Source: Robertmurraya korlensis NBRC 107688 (GTDB lineage: Bacteria > Bacillota > Bacilli > Bacillales > Cytobacillaceae). Taken from it: 64,000 nucleotides of DNA. The notes beneath the pieces are model-generated. The model was not told the DNA's origin and did not search any database. It saw nothing but the letters and a program-made list of their open reading frames with translations. Position numbers and translations under genes: made by a program. This document shows, in pieces, positions 16,910 to 25,595 of the stretch. Position 1 is the first letter of the stretch; the number at the start of each line of letters is the position of its first letter. The stretch is taken from the NCBI RefSeq assembly GCF_001591645.1, contig NZ_BCVH01000001.1:620001-684000 (forward strand), read 5' to 3'.

Positions 16910-18451
16910 ATGGAAAATAATTATATTCTTGAAATGGAAAATATCACAAAAGAGTTTCCGGGTGTAAAGGCTTTAGATAATGTACAGTTGAAAGTTCGAA
17001 AAGGGACTGTTCATGCGTTAATGGGAGAAAATGGAGCAGGGAAATCTACCTTAATGAAAATCATTATTGGGATGTATACCCCAGATAAAGGAAGAATGAT
17101 TTTCGATGGTACTGAGATAAAACTAACAAATATTCATGATGGATTGGATAGAGGCATCTCAATGATTCATCAGGAATTAAGTCCTATACCTGAGATGACA
17201 GTTGCGGAGAATATCTTCCTAGGTAGGGAACCAACAACATTTGGAGGTTTCATAGATCGTAAAAAATTAACTAGTATGACACTAGATTTACTAAAAAGTA
17301 TTGGGATTAATATTGACCCCAATCTGAAAATGAAGGAATTAAGTATCGCCAATACTCAAATGATTGAAATTGCAAAGGCGATCTCATTTAATTCAAAACT
17401 TGTAATAATGGATGAACCTACCTCTGCAATTACAGAAAAAGAGGTAGCTCAGTTGTTTCGAGTAATAAAATCACTTAAAGAAAAAAACGTAGGAATTATC
17501 TATATCACTCACAAAATGAGTGAATTATACGAGATTGCTGATGATATTTCAGTATTCAGGGATGGTAAATATATCGGTACAGAAAGAGCTGAAAAATTAA
17601 ATAAAGAAGACTTAATTAAGATGATGGTAGGTCGAGAATTGACCCAGCTATTCCATAAACCAAAGTCGAAATTTGGTGACGTGGTATTGTCAGTACAAAA
17701 TTTATCTGCAAATGGCCATTTTCAAGATGTTAGCTTTGAGGTTCGTAAAGGTGAAATACTGGGTTTTGCCGGATTAATGGGATCAGGGAGAACGGAAATT
17801 CTTGAAGCAATATTCGGATTAAGAAATCCAGATCAAGGTGAAATTCATATTCATGGGAAAAGGGTTAATATTAAAAGCCCACAAGATGCGGTAAAGAACC
17901 ATTTAGGTTTTCTAACGGAAGATCGAAAATTATCGGGTTTATTTCTCCCACTTGGAGTAGGCGATAATATGATTACGGTTCATATTGATAATTATGTAAC
18001 AAAGGGATTTCTTAACAAGAACAGAATCAAATCTGACTGTCTTAAAAAAAAGGAGCAGCTACTAATAAAAACACCTAGTTTAGAACAAGCTGTTGCAAAT
18101 TTAAGCGGAGGAAATCAACAAAAAGTATTGTTAGCGAGATGGTTATTAAAAAATCCAGATATTTTGTTTTTAGATGAACCTACCCGGGGGATCGATGTTG
18201 GTGCAAAGTCGGAGTTTTATGATTTGATATTTGATTTAGCAAATCAAGGGAAAGCAATTATAGTTGTATCATCTGAAATGGTAGAAATCCTTGGTTTGTG
18301 CGATCGTATTGCAGTTATGCATGAAGGTCACTTGGCAGGTGAATTAACTCGCAAAGAAGCAACTCAGGAATTAATCATGCACCTTGCAACAGGTCATTCA
18401 TTGGATGAATTAGATAATAAATTAGAAGTGATGGAATCAATTTTAACATAA
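16910..18451 (+). CDS. Sugar ABC importer ATPase with two nucleotide-binding domains (RbsA-type)
   Basis: 513 aa, two fused ABC domains as in RbsA/MglA/XylG. Domain 1 has Walker A 'GENGAGKST' (about residue 41) and Walker B 'LVIMDEPTSAI'. Domain 2 has a degenerate P-loop 'GLMGSGRTE' (about residue 289), signature 'LSGGNQQK' and Walker B 'ILFLDEPTRGID'. The Arg-for-Lys P-loop in domain 2 is normal for this family. It energises uptake by the flanking binding protein and permease. The preceding intergenic region is 79 bp, and AGGAGGG lies before the ATG. Confidence 0.95.
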   Translation: MENNYILEMENITKEFPGVKALDNVQLKVRKGTVHALMGENGAGKSTLMKIIIGMYTPDKGRMIFDGTEIKLTNIHDGLDRGISMIHQELSPIPEMTVAENIFLGREPTTFGGFIDRKKLTSMTLDLLKSIGINIDPNLKMKELSIANTQMIEIAKAISFNSKLVIMDEPTSAITEKEVAQLFRVIKSLKEKNVGIIYITHKMSELYEIADDISVFRDGKYIGTERAEKLNKEDLIKMMVGRELTQLFHKPKSKFGDVVLSVQNLSANGHFQDVSFEVRKGEILGFAGLMGSGRTEILEAIFGLRNPDQGEIHIHGKRVNIKSPQDAVKNHLGFLTEDRKLSGLFLPLGVGDNMITVHIDNYVTKGFLNKNRIKSDCLKKKEQLLIKTPSLEQAVANLSGGNQQKVLLARWLLKNPDILFLDEPTRGIDVGAKSEFYDLIFDLANQGKAIIVVSSEMVEILGLCDRIAVMHEGHLAGELTRKEATQELIMHLATGHSLDELDNKLEVMESILT

Positions 18452-18490
18452 AAAGTTAAAATCTAGGAATCAAGGTTTGGAGGAAGATAG

Positions 18491-19483
18491 ATGAGCGCGA
18501 ATATTGAAAATATTAAACAGAATCCTTTGAATGACAAGCAACTCTTAAAAGGTCGTTCAAAGAATGTAATGCAAAAATACGGTATTCTTTTAGTTCTACT
18601 ATTTCTTTGCGTATTAATGTGGATTCTTACCCCTCATTTTCTAACAGTAACGAATCTCGTTAATATTGTTAGACAAATGTCTACCATTGGGATTATTGCC
18701 ATTGGTGTTACGCCAATTATCATAACGAAGGGGATAGATTTATCTTCTGGTTCCCTTGTTGCATTAGTATCAGTTATTGTAGCTAGTTTTGCACAAGGTA
18801 ATTATCCGTTACTGATTCCTATATTAATGGCTGTAGTGGTTGGTGTAGCTGTAGGTCTAATTAACGGCACAATAATTGCAAAGGGATTACTAGCACCCTT
18901 TATTGCTACATTAGGAATGATGACCGCGGCCCGTGGAGCAGCGATGCTTTACAGTGACGGAAGACCAATAGGGGGATTATCAGAATCCTTTAAATTCATT
19001 GGCCAAGGGACGATTCTTGGAATTCCTGTTCCGGTAATCATTTTTGCTCTCGTTGGGGTAGCTACATGGATTATTTTGAATAAAACTAAAATAGGTAAGT
19101 ATATTTATGCAATTGGTGGTAATGAACATGCGGCTGTGACAGCAGGGATCAATGTGAAGAAAGTATTAATTTTAGTATATGCTTATGCAGGGCTTTTAGC
19201 TGGTTTAGCAGGGATGACTCTTACTTCTAGAATTGCATCTGGACAGCCTCAATCTGGATTAATGTTTGAGCTAGATGCGATAGCAGCAACAGTTATTGGT
19301 GGAACAAGTCTCTTTGGAGGAATTGGAACTATTGGTGGCACAATCATAGGAGCGCTGATTATAGGTGTGGTAAACAACGGTCTGGACCTAATGGGCGTAA
19401 GTTCATACTGGCAACAAATAGTGAAAGGTGCCATTATCGTTGCTGCTGTTTACGTTGATTCTAGAAAGAATAGAACAAAGTAA
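18491..19483 (+). CDS. Sugar ABC importer permease (RbsC-type)
   Basis: 330 aa membrane protein of the BPD_transp_2/RbsC family with 8-10 hydrophobic spans. Family motifs are 'GIDLSSGSLVAL' (about residue 82), 'GLINGTIIAKGLLAPFIATLGMM', 'GGNEHAAVTAGINV' and 'ELDAIAATVIGGTSLFGGIGTIGGTIIGALIIGVVNNGL'-like coupling and lining segments. It forms the channel, presumably as a homodimer. GGAGGAAG lies before the ATG. It closes the operon, and a GC-rich hairpin follows. Confidence 0.94.
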   Translation: MSANIENIKQNPLNDKQLLKGRSKNVMQKYGILLVLLFLCVLMWILTPHFLTVTNLVNIVRQMSTIGIIAIGVTPIIITKGIDLSSGSLVALVSVIVASFAQGNYPLLIPILMAVVVGVAVGLINGTIIAKGLLAPFIATLGMMTAARGAAMLYSDGRPIGGLSESFKFIGQGTILGIPVPVIIFALVGVATWIILNKTKIGKYIYAIGGNEHAAVTAGINVKKVLILVYAYAGLLAGLAGMTLTSRIASGQPQSGLMFELDAIAATVIGGTSLFGGIGTIGGTIIGALIIGVVNNGLDLMGVSSYWQQIVKGAIIVAAVYVDSRKNRTK

Positions 19484-19486
19484 TCT

Positions 19487-19514
19487 TAAACCACGCGTTC
19501 TCACGCGTGGTTTA
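19487..19514 (+). terminator. Hairpin after the ABC importer operon
   Basis: TAAACCACGCG (19487-19497) pairs with CGCGTGGTTTA (19504-19514), a strong 11-bp stem. The T run is short, so it may be a weak terminator or an mRNA-stabilising end. Confidence 0.65.
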
Positions 19515-19662
19515 ATTGGTTCATATCTGCATATAGGTAATTATATTTCGTATTTCGTAAAAAAAAGTAATGAACTTTTGGGTATTTCTTGATAATATAT
19601 GTGTATAGGTATTTTAAAGTTCATCAAAATGAAAACGATATTAATATATTAGGGTGGAAAAA

Positions 19663-20418
19663 ATGATAAAAGATATACGTATAAAAGAAATTCAGGAATA
19701 TGTGATGAAGAATGAATCAGTATCATTAGATGAATTAATGACTGTTTTTGATGTATCCAAAAATACAATAAGACGGGATGTACAAGAGCTAGTTGACCGT
19801 GGAGAGCTAAAAAAGGTTTATGGTGGGGTATCCGTAATTCGTAAAAAACTCGAATCTTTTCAAGATAGAAAAGTTCGCAATCAAGGAGTTAAAGAAAAAA
19901 TTGCGAAAGAAGCTGCTAGTTTTATAGAAGAAGGCGATTTTATTTTTATCGATTCAGGTACAACTACTATAGAAATGTTTGACTATTTAAAGGATAAACA
20001 CTTAACCATTTTCACTAATAACATCGATATGATTAGTCTAGCCGTACCTTTTAAAAATCTGAATGTGATTACTTTCGGCGGGATGCTTGACCGTAAAACC
20101 AAATCGTTTGTCTATCAAAGAAATATGGATGTTTTAAAAGACTATAATATTAAAAAAGCATTTATGGCATCAACTGGTATCTCGCTAACAAATGGGGTAA
20201 CAAATGCTTCTCCTATGGAAAGTGAATTAAAAAAGACAGTTGTTAGTAGAAGTTCAGAAGTCTATTTATTAGTTGATCATGACAAATTCGATAAATATGG
20301 CTTAATAACTTATTGTGGCTTGGATGAGGTTGATTACTTGGTTACTGATTCAGTCCCAAATAATATCTATATAGAATATGCAAAGAACAATAATATTCAA
20401 CTTGTCGTACCTAAATAA
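19663..20418 (+). CDS. DeoR-family repressor, IolR-like (paralogue 1)
   Basis: 251 aa. The N-terminal HTH 'VSLDELMTVFDVSKNTIRRDVQEL' closely resembles IolR, and the C-terminal DeoR sensor domain has 'FIFIDSGTTTIEMF' and 'DHDKFDKYGL'. B. subtilis IolR binds 2-deoxy-5-keto-gluconate 6-phosphate, an inositol intermediate; the same ligand is inferred here. The ATG at 19663 is preceded by AGGGTGG; a GTG at 19654 overlaps that site. A close paralogue lies at 35587-36351 on the other strand, at the far side of the inositol island. Tandem 11-bp operator sites at five nearby promoters are the expected targets. Confidence 0.88.
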   Translation: MIKDIRIKEIQEYVMKNESVSLDELMTVFDVSKNTIRRDVQELVDRGELKKVYGGVSVIRKKLESFQDRKVRNQGVKEKIAKEAASFIEEGDFIFIDSGTTTIEMFDYLKDKHLTIFTNNIDMISLAVPFKNLNVITFGGMLDRKTKSFVYQRNMDVLKDYNIKKAFMASTGISLTNGVTNASPMESELKKTVVSRSSEVYLLVDHDKFDKYGLITYCGLDEVDYLVTDSVPNNIYIEYAKNNNIQLVVPK

Positions 20419-20485
20419 TCCAACCTGTTTTAGTTCCTCTTTTCTAATGGTTCGAAAGAAAAGAGGAATTCTTTTAAAAAAATGG

Positions 20486-20514
20486 TTGATTGTTAGCGTT
20501 TACCATATTAATAT
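20486..20514 (+). promoter_or_regulatory. iolH promoter with cre site
   Basis: TTGATT (20486-20491), 17 bp, TAATAT (20509-20514). The CcpA box TGTTAGCGTTTACC spans 20491-20504 and shares the last base of the -35, exactly as in the importer promoter. Confidence 0.82.
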
Positions 20515-20525
20515 GTACATATAGA

Positions 20526-20547
20526 TAACCAAGAGTTAACCAAGAAA
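20526..20547 (+). promoter_or_regulatory. Two IolR-type operators before iolH
   Basis: TAACCAAGAGT (20526) and TAACCAAGAAA (20537) are full matches to WRAYCAADARD, placed exactly 11 bp apart and 35 bp from the start of the cre site. Confidence 0.85.
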
Positions 20548-20581
20548 TTATAATTGTAAAGTTAGAAAGGGGAAATAAAAA

Positions 20582-21445
20582 TTGCGTTTGGCTTATGATC
20601 CATCACATTATCGTGATAATACTAGTTTAAAAGATACGATTGATGCCGTTGCTAGATTAGGGTATGAATGGGTAGAGTTATCTCCTCGGAAAGATTTTAT
20701 TTGGTTTTATGAATACCCTAAGGTAGATAAACAGCTGATAAAGGATTTAAAGCGATATTGTTCTGATGCTGGAGTGAAAATCTCTTCGGTACTTCCCGTT
20801 CAGCAATGGTCTTCTCCGAATGAAGAAGAACGTCAAGCGGCAGTTCGAAATTGGAAACGCTGTATTGAAATCACTTCTGAATTGGGAGTTGATTTAATGA
20901 ACAGCGAATTTAGCGGGGATAAAAGTCGCCCAGTTGAAAGTGAAGCAGCATTTGTAAAATCAATGGAAGAGCTAATGCCTGTTTTTGAAAGAGAAGGGAT
21001 TCATTTGAATTTACAGTCCCATCCAAATGATTTTATTGAGTTGAACATTGAGGCTATACGGATGATTCGTGCATTCGATAAAGATTGGATAAAATTAGTC
21101 TATTCTGTTGCACATGCCTTCTTTTATGACGATGGAATTGGCGATGTAGCGAAGCACCTTGATGAAGCTGGGGATTTACTTGCACATGTACTTATTGCAG
21201 ATACACTTAACCATAAAGCAGCGTTTGGTTTACGTTATATCGTTAACCCGCCTAATGCGAATGTGACTATACATCAGCACTTAAATCCTGGTGAAGGAGA
21301 AATAAACTTTGACGCATTATATAAGAAATTAAGAGAAATGCGATTTGATGGTATTGTAACAAATTCAGTATTTGCTTATCCGGATAAACCAGAGTGGTCG
21401 AATGAATTAACATTGAAATCTATTAAAGAGGGATTACATATATAA
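20582..21445 (+). CDS. iolH: IolH-family TIM-barrel protein of inositol catabolism
   Basis: 287 aa AP-endonuclease-2-like TIM barrel. It tracks B. subtilis IolH closely: 'LAYDPSHYR' start, '[14 protein letters not shown]', '[21 protein letters not shown]', '[11 protein letters not shown]', '[12 protein letters not shown]' and '[15 protein letters not shown]'. The family has the fold of sugar isomerases/epimerases and IolH's reaction is not settled. The TTG start at 20582 follows AAAGGGG at 20566-20572. It is monocistronic under its own cre and IolR-type sites. In B. subtilis it lies inside the main iol operon; here it is detached. Confidence 0.88.
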   Translation: MRLAYDPSHYRDNTSLKDTIDAVARLGYEWVELSPRKDFIWFYEYPKVDKQLIKDLKRYCSDAGVKISSVLPVQQWSSPNEEERQAAVRNWKRCIEITSELGVDLMNSEFSGDKSRPVESEAAFVKSMEELMPVFEREGIHLNLQSHPNDFIELNIEAIRMIRAFDKDWIKLVYSVAHAFFYDDGIGDVAKHLDEAGDLLAHVLIADTLNHKAAFGLRYIVNPPNANVTIHQHLNPGEGEINFDALYKKLREMRFDGIVTNSVFAYPDKPEWSNELTLKSIKEGLHI

Positions 21446-21463
21446 TAAATCCTAAAAAGCAGA

Positions 21464-21500
21464 AAGCTTCTTCTCAGTGAAAATGAGGAGGAGCTTTTTT
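21464..21500 (+). terminator. Terminator after iolH
   Basis: A 13-bp stem with a G-U pair (21464-21476 with 21484-21496) is followed by TTTTTT. Confidence 0.8.
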
Positions 21501-21568
21501 GATAACCAGGATAAAAATTTATATTAAAAAAGGAAAAGTAAGGATGGAAACTCTAAAAAAAAATATGA

Positions 21569-21603
21569 TATAATCAAAATATAATCAATATATAACCAAT
21601 AAG
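21569..21603 (+). promoter_or_regulatory. Tautomerase promoter with three IolR-type operators
   Basis: A perfect -10 TATAAT (21569-21574) overlaps the first of three 11-bp spaced repeats: TAATCAAAATA (21571), TAATCAATATA (21582) and TAACCAATAAG (21593). The third is a full match to WRAYCAADARD; the others have one mismatch. No convincing cre site is present, unlike the four other promoters of the island. Confidence 0.78.
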
Positions 21604-21636
21604 TAATGTTTGTTGTTTATAAAAGGAGGAGAAACT

Positions 21637-22026
21637 ATGCCGTTAGTTCGATTTGATTTAATTGAGGGACGAGATGAAAAGGATTTAAGAGAATTGTTGG
21701 ATGCTTCCCATAGGGCAGTAGTTAATGCTTTTGGAGTACCTGAAAGAGACCGTTACCAAATAGTCAATCAACATTCTGTAAATGAATTGATCATTGAGGA
21801 TACAGGATTAGGGTTTGATAGAAGCCGGAATATGGTCATTGTTAGTGTGACTAGTACACAAAGAAGCGATAAGCAAAAGAAAAACTTCTATAAATTACTC
21901 GCCCAAGAGCTAGGTGAAAGCTGTGGGATAGAACCAAATGATATTATGGTTTCCATTGTTACAAACGGTGCGGGTGACTGGAGCTTTGGATTCGGTGAGG
22001 CTCAATTTTTAACAGGGAAATTGTAA
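21637..22026 (+). CDS. Tautomerase-superfamily protein in the inositol regulon
   Basis: 129 aa. It starts '[17 protein letters not shown]', so Pro2 is available as the N-terminal catalytic proline of the 4-oxalocrotonate tautomerase/MIF superfamily. The length fits the fused-monomer Tautomerase_2 type. The ATG at 21637 has AAAGGAGGAG just upstream; an earlier in-frame start at 21610 has none. It sits between iolH and iolA under its own triple IolR-type operator. A keto-enol tautomerisation of an inositol breakdown product, for example a 2-keto or diketo intermediate, is an inference. It is not part of the B. subtilis iol operon. Confidence 0.82.
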   Translation: MPLVRFDLIEGRDEKDLRELLDASHRAVVNAFGVPERDRYQIVNQHSVNELIIEDTGLGFDRSRNMVIVSVTSTQRSDKQKKNFYKLLAQELGESCGIEPNDIMVSIVTNGAGDWSFGFGEAQFLTGKL

Positions 22027-22034
22027 AAAAAATG

Positions 22035-22063
22035 TTGACTGAAAGCGTTTTTAGTAATAAGAT
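22035..22063 (+). promoter_or_regulatory. iolA operon promoter with cre site
   Basis: TTGACT (22035-22040), 17 bp, TAAGAT (22058-22063). The cre site TGAAAGCGTTTTTA spans 22040-22053 and again begins on the last base of the -35. Confidence 0.85.
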
Positions 22064-22074
22064 GGTACTAAAGA

Positions 22075-22107
22075 TAACCAAAAGTTAACCAATATATAAC
22101 AATTATC
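22075..22107 (+). promoter_or_regulatory. Tandem IolR-type operators before iolA
   Basis: TAACCAAAAGT (22075) is a full match to WRAYCAADARD. TAACCAATATA (22086) has one mismatch. A degenerate third, TAACAATTATC, is at 22097. Spacing is exactly 11 bp, and the first copy is 35 bp from the cre start, as at iolH and iolT. Confidence 0.85.
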
Positions 22108-22187
22108 ATTGTGGTAGTTTGTTAGCTTTCTAAATGATTAGATGTTCTTGTAATTACAAAAATAGTAATTTTAGAGGAGGAAGAAAC

Positions 22188-23663
22188 ATGTCTACAGTTT
22201 TACTACAAGTGGAAAAGCTAAAGAACTACATAAATGGTGAGTGGGTTGAGAGCAAAACCTCCCAATATGAGAAGGTATATGATCCAGCTAAAAATGAAGT
22301 GATTGCAGAAGTTCCCCTTTCTACAAAAGAAGAGGTGGATGATGCAGTACAAGTAGCTGCAGAGGCTTTCCATAAGTGGAAGAATGTCCCGGTGCCAAAA
22401 CGTGCTAGAATTCTATTTAACTATCAACAACTTTTACAAAAAAATAAGGAAGAATTAGCTCGTATCATTACAATTGAAAATGGGAAAAACCTGACGGAAG
22501 CACTTGGTGAAGTAGGCCGTGGAATTGAAAACGTGGAATTTGCTGCAGGAGCTCCTACCCTTATGATGGGAGACTCTTTGACTTCAATAGCCACTGATGT
22601 TGAAATTACAAATTATCGTTATCCAATTGGTGTTGTTGGTGGAATTACTCCCTTTAATTTTCCAATGATGGTGCCTTGTTGGATGTTCCCAATGGCGATT
22701 GCTGTGGGTAATACTTTTGTACTTAAACCATCTGAAAGAACTCCTTTATTGGCTCAAAGATTAGCTGAGTTATTAGAGGAAGCGGGTCTTCCGAAGGGAG
22801 TATTCAATATTGTACATGGTGCCCATGATGTGGTAAATGGTTTATTAGATCATCCTGAAGTAAAAGCTATTTCTTTCGTTGGTTCACAACCAGTTGGAGA
22901 ATATGTGTATAAGCGAGGAAGTCAGAACTTAAAACGTGTTCAGGCTTTAACAGGTGCTAAAAATCATTCAGTTGTCTTAAATGATGCAGATTTAGAACTT
23001 GCAACAACTAACGTTATTGCTTCCGCTTTTGGATCAGCAGGAGAGCGATGCATGGCCTGCTCGGTTGTCACTGTCGAAGAAGGAATTGCTGATACATTTA
23101 TAGAAAATTTAGTAGAAAAAGCGAAAAAATTAAGCATTGGGCATGGATTAGATGAGGGAGTATTCCTAGGGCCAGTAATTCGTGAACAAAATCAACAACG
23201 CACTTTAGGATATATTCAAAAGGGAGTGGAAGAAGGCGCTACTTTGGTGTGTGATGGCCGAAACGACCTTCCAGAAAACGGATACTTTGTTGGTCCAACT
23301 ATTTTTGATGGTGTGACAACAGATATGACCATCTGGAAGGATGAAATTTTTGCGCCAGTGTTATCAATTGTTCGTGTTAAGAATTTGAAAGAAGCAGTTG
23401 AGACAGCTAATCAATCAGAATTTGCAAATGGTGCATGCATATATACATCAAATGCTTCATCCATCCGTTACTTCCGTGAAAATATAGATGCAGGTATGCT
23501 TGGTGTTAATTTAGGCGTTCCGGCTCCAATGGCATTCTTCCCATTCTCTGGTTGGAAATCTTCATTCTATGGAACATTGCCTGCAAATGGTAAGGATAGC
23601 GTTGAATTCTATACACGTAAAAAAGTTGTTACTGCAAACTACAAAGCTCCAACCTTTGAATAA
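22188..23663 (+). CDS. iolA: Methylmalonate-semialdehyde / malonate-semialdehyde dehydrogenase (CoA-acylating)
   Basis: 491 aa aldehyde dehydrogenase. It has the MMSDH group sequence '[30 protein letters not shown]', '[12 protein letters not shown]', catalytic Cys in 'GERCMACS' (about residue 288), and the C-terminal '[20 protein letters not shown]'. It converts malonate semialdehyde to acetyl-CoA with CO2 release at the end of the inositol pathway. The ATG at 22188 has GAGGAGGAAG upstream; an earlier frame opening at 22134 lies in the leader. It heads iolA-B-C-D, as in B. subtilis, and is under cre and IolR-type control. Confidence 0.95.
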   Translation: MSTVLLQVEKLKNYINGEWVESKTSQYEKVYDPAKNEVIAEVPLSTKEEVDDAVQVAAEAFHKWKNVPVPKRARILFNYQQLLQKNKEELARIITIENGKNLTEALGEVGRGIENVEFAAGAPTLMMGDSLTSIATDVEITNYRYPIGVVGGITPFNFPMMVPCWMFPMAIAVGNTFVLKPSERTPLLAQRLAELLEEAGLPKGVFNIVHGAHDVVNGLLDHPEVKAISFVGSQPVGEYVYKRGSQNLKRVQALTGAKNHSVVLNDADLELATTNVIASAFGSAGERCMACSVVTVEEGIADTFIENLVEKAKKLSIGHGLDEGVFLGPVIREQNQQRTLGYIQKGVEEGATLVCDGRNDLPENGYFVGPTIFDGVTTDMTIWKDEIFAPVLSIVRVKNLKEAVETANQSEFANGACIYTSNASSIRYFRENIDAGMLGVNLGVPAPMAFFPFSGWKSSFYGTLPANGKDSVEFYTRKKVVTANYKAPTFE

Positions 23664-23747
23664 GTCCTTATAAACTATTGGCTATGATCCTAGTAAAAAC
23701 TAAGATCATAGCTAGTTACATATTATATCGCAGGAGGAGATTACAAG

Positions 23748-24566
23748 ATGAGTAAATTGCTCCGGAAGCCTATTCCAAACGAAGTGTCACTAGGAGTAAC
23801 CATTGTACATGATGTGACAGGTAACAATTCACCATTAGAATATGTGGGTTTCAAAGTTATTGATCTAGCTCAAGGGGCTATCTATAAAGAGGAATTAGGA
23901 AAAGTCGAATGTTGTATCGTTGCTCTAACAGGAAAAATAAATGTATCTGATTATGATCAAGTGTTTAAGAACTTAGGAACGAGAGAAAGTGTGTTTGAAA
24001 AGAAACCAACAGATAGTGTTTATGTTTCAAATGATCGTTCCTTTGAAGTGGAAGCCCTAACCCCTGCTCGTGTTGCTCTTTGCTACTCTCCATCTCACAA
24101 TCCGTTGCCTACCAAATTAATAAAGGCTGATGATAATGGAACTGAGCAACGGGGAAAATATTACAATCAACGATTGGTTCATAATATTTTACCTGATTCC
24201 GACCCATCTGCTAATAGTTTACTAGTTGTAGAGGTATATACAGAAAGTGGGAATTGGTCCAGCTATCCTCCTCATAAACATGACCAGGATAACCTGCCGC
24301 ATGAGTCATTTTTAGAAGAAAGCTACTATCATGAGTTAAATCCGCGACAAGGTTTTGTCTTTCAGCGCGTTTATACAGATGATCGTTCACTGGATGAAAC
24401 GATGGCTGTGGAGAATGGTGACGTCGTACTAGTTCCAGCTGGATACCATCCAGTCGGTGTTCCAGATGGATATCAATCCTATTATTTAAATGTAATGGCG
24501 GGTCCGAAACGCATATGGAAGTTTCATAATGATCCTGCCCATGAATGGATATTAGACCGTAAATAG
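23748..24566 (+). CDS. iolB: 5-deoxy-glucuronate isomerase
   Basis: 272 aa bicupin, the normal IolB length. Family motifs are 'YTESGNWSSYPPHKHD' with the histidine metal ligands, 'EESYYHELNPRQGFVFQRVYTDD' and 'GDVVLVPAGYHPVGVPDGYQSYYLNVMAGP'. It isomerises 5-deoxy-glucuronate to 2-deoxy-5-keto-gluconate. The ATG follows AGGAGGAG. Third-base usage and the 84-bp gap are consistent with an operon between iolA and iolC. Confidence 0.96.
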   Translation: MSKLLRKPIPNEVSLGVTIVHDVTGNNSPLEYVGFKVIDLAQGAIYKEELGKVECCIVALTGKINVSDYDQVFKNLGTRESVFEKKPTDSVYVSNDRSFEVEALTPARVALCYSPSHNPLPTKLIKADDNGTEQRGKYYNQRLVHNILPDSDPSANSLLVVEVYTESGNWSSYPPHKHDQDNLPHESFLEESYYHELNPRQGFVFQRVYTDDRSLDETMAVENGDVVLVPAGYHPVGVPDGYQSYYLNVMAGPKRIWKFHNDPAHEWILDRK

Positions 24567-24583
24567 AGGGGAGTTAGTAGAAA

Positions 24584-25582
24584 ATGAACATTTCATTTCA
24601 TTCAGAAAGAGAATTTGACCTTATCGCGATAGGCCGTGCTTGTATTGATCTAAACGCAGTGGAATATAACCGTCCAATGGAAGAAACGATGACCTTTAAA
24701 AAATATGTGGGTGGTTCACCAGCAAACATTGCCATCGGATCTTCAAAGCTTGGTTTAAAAGCTGGATTTATAGGAAAACTTGCCGATGATCAGCACGGGC
24801 GTTTTATCGAACAATATATGCGCAGTGTAGGTGTAGATACATCTCATATGGAAGTTGATCATGAAGGTCACAAGACAGGATTAGCCTTTACAGAAATTAA
24901 AAGTCCTGAAGAATGCAGTATTTTAATGTATCGTGATGAAGTGGCTGATCTATACTTACATCCATCTGAGGTAAGTGAAGAATACATTAAAAGAGCAAAA
25001 GTACTTCTAGTTTCCGGTACGGCCCTGGCAAAAAGCCCTTCACGGGAAGCGATCTTAAAAGCCATTCAACTGGCTAAGAAGAATGACGTGAAAGTAATTT
25101 TTGAGTTGGACTATCGCGGGTATACATGGACATCGCCTGAAGAAACATCTGTTTATTATTCTCTGGTGGCAGAGCAAGCCGATGTTGTGGTTGGTACTCG
25201 TGATGAATTTAACGTTATGGAAAATGTCGAAGAAGGATCTAACGACGTAACCATTCGAAACTTATTTAAATATTCTCCAGAGCTAGTTGTAATAAAACAT
25301 GGGGTAGAAGGTTCTTATGCTTACACCAAAAATGGAGAAACCTTTAGGGGTCAAGCATATCTTACAAAAGTGTTAAAAACATTTGGTGCAGGCGATTCCT
25401 ATGCTTCCGCTTTCTTATACGCTTTATTAACTGGTAAGGATATCGAAACCGCTTTAAAATATGGTAGCGCGTCAGCAGCAATTGTCGTAAGCAAACATAG
25501 CTCTTCAGAGGCTATGCCAACAGCTAATGAAATTCAACAATTCATTACTGAGAGATCCGAAAAAGTGGAACAAGTCAGATAG
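24584..25582 (+). CDS. iolC: 5-dehydro-2-deoxygluconokinase
   Basis: 332 aa PfkB-family sugar kinase. It shows the N-terminal 'LIAIGRACIDLNAVEYNRPMEE' with 'GGSPANIAIGSSKLG', and the C-terminal PfkB signature 'KTFGAGDSYASAFLYALL' with the catalytic Asp. It phosphorylates 2-deoxy-5-keto-gluconate to DKGP, the inducer of IolR in B. subtilis. The start is 18 bp after iolB, with GAGGGGAG upstream. The protein ends 14 bp before the iolD start. Confidence 0.95.
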   Translation: MNISFHSEREFDLIAIGRACIDLNAVEYNRPMEETMTFKKYVGGSPANIAIGSSKLGLKAGFIGKLADDQHGRFIEQYMRSVGVDTSHMEVDHEGHKTGLAFTEIKSPEECSILMYRDEVADLYLHPSEVSEEYIKRAKVLLVSGTALAKSPSREAILKAIQLAKKNDVKVIFELDYRGYTWTSPEETSVYYSLVAEQADVVVGTRDEFNVMENVEEGSNDVTIRNLFKYSPELVVIKHGVEGSYAYTKNGETFRGQAYLTKVLKTFGAGDSYASAFLYALLTGKDIETALKYGSASAAIVVSKHSSSEAMPTANEIQQFITERSEKVEQVR

Positions 25583-25595
25583 AGGTGAGATTTCC

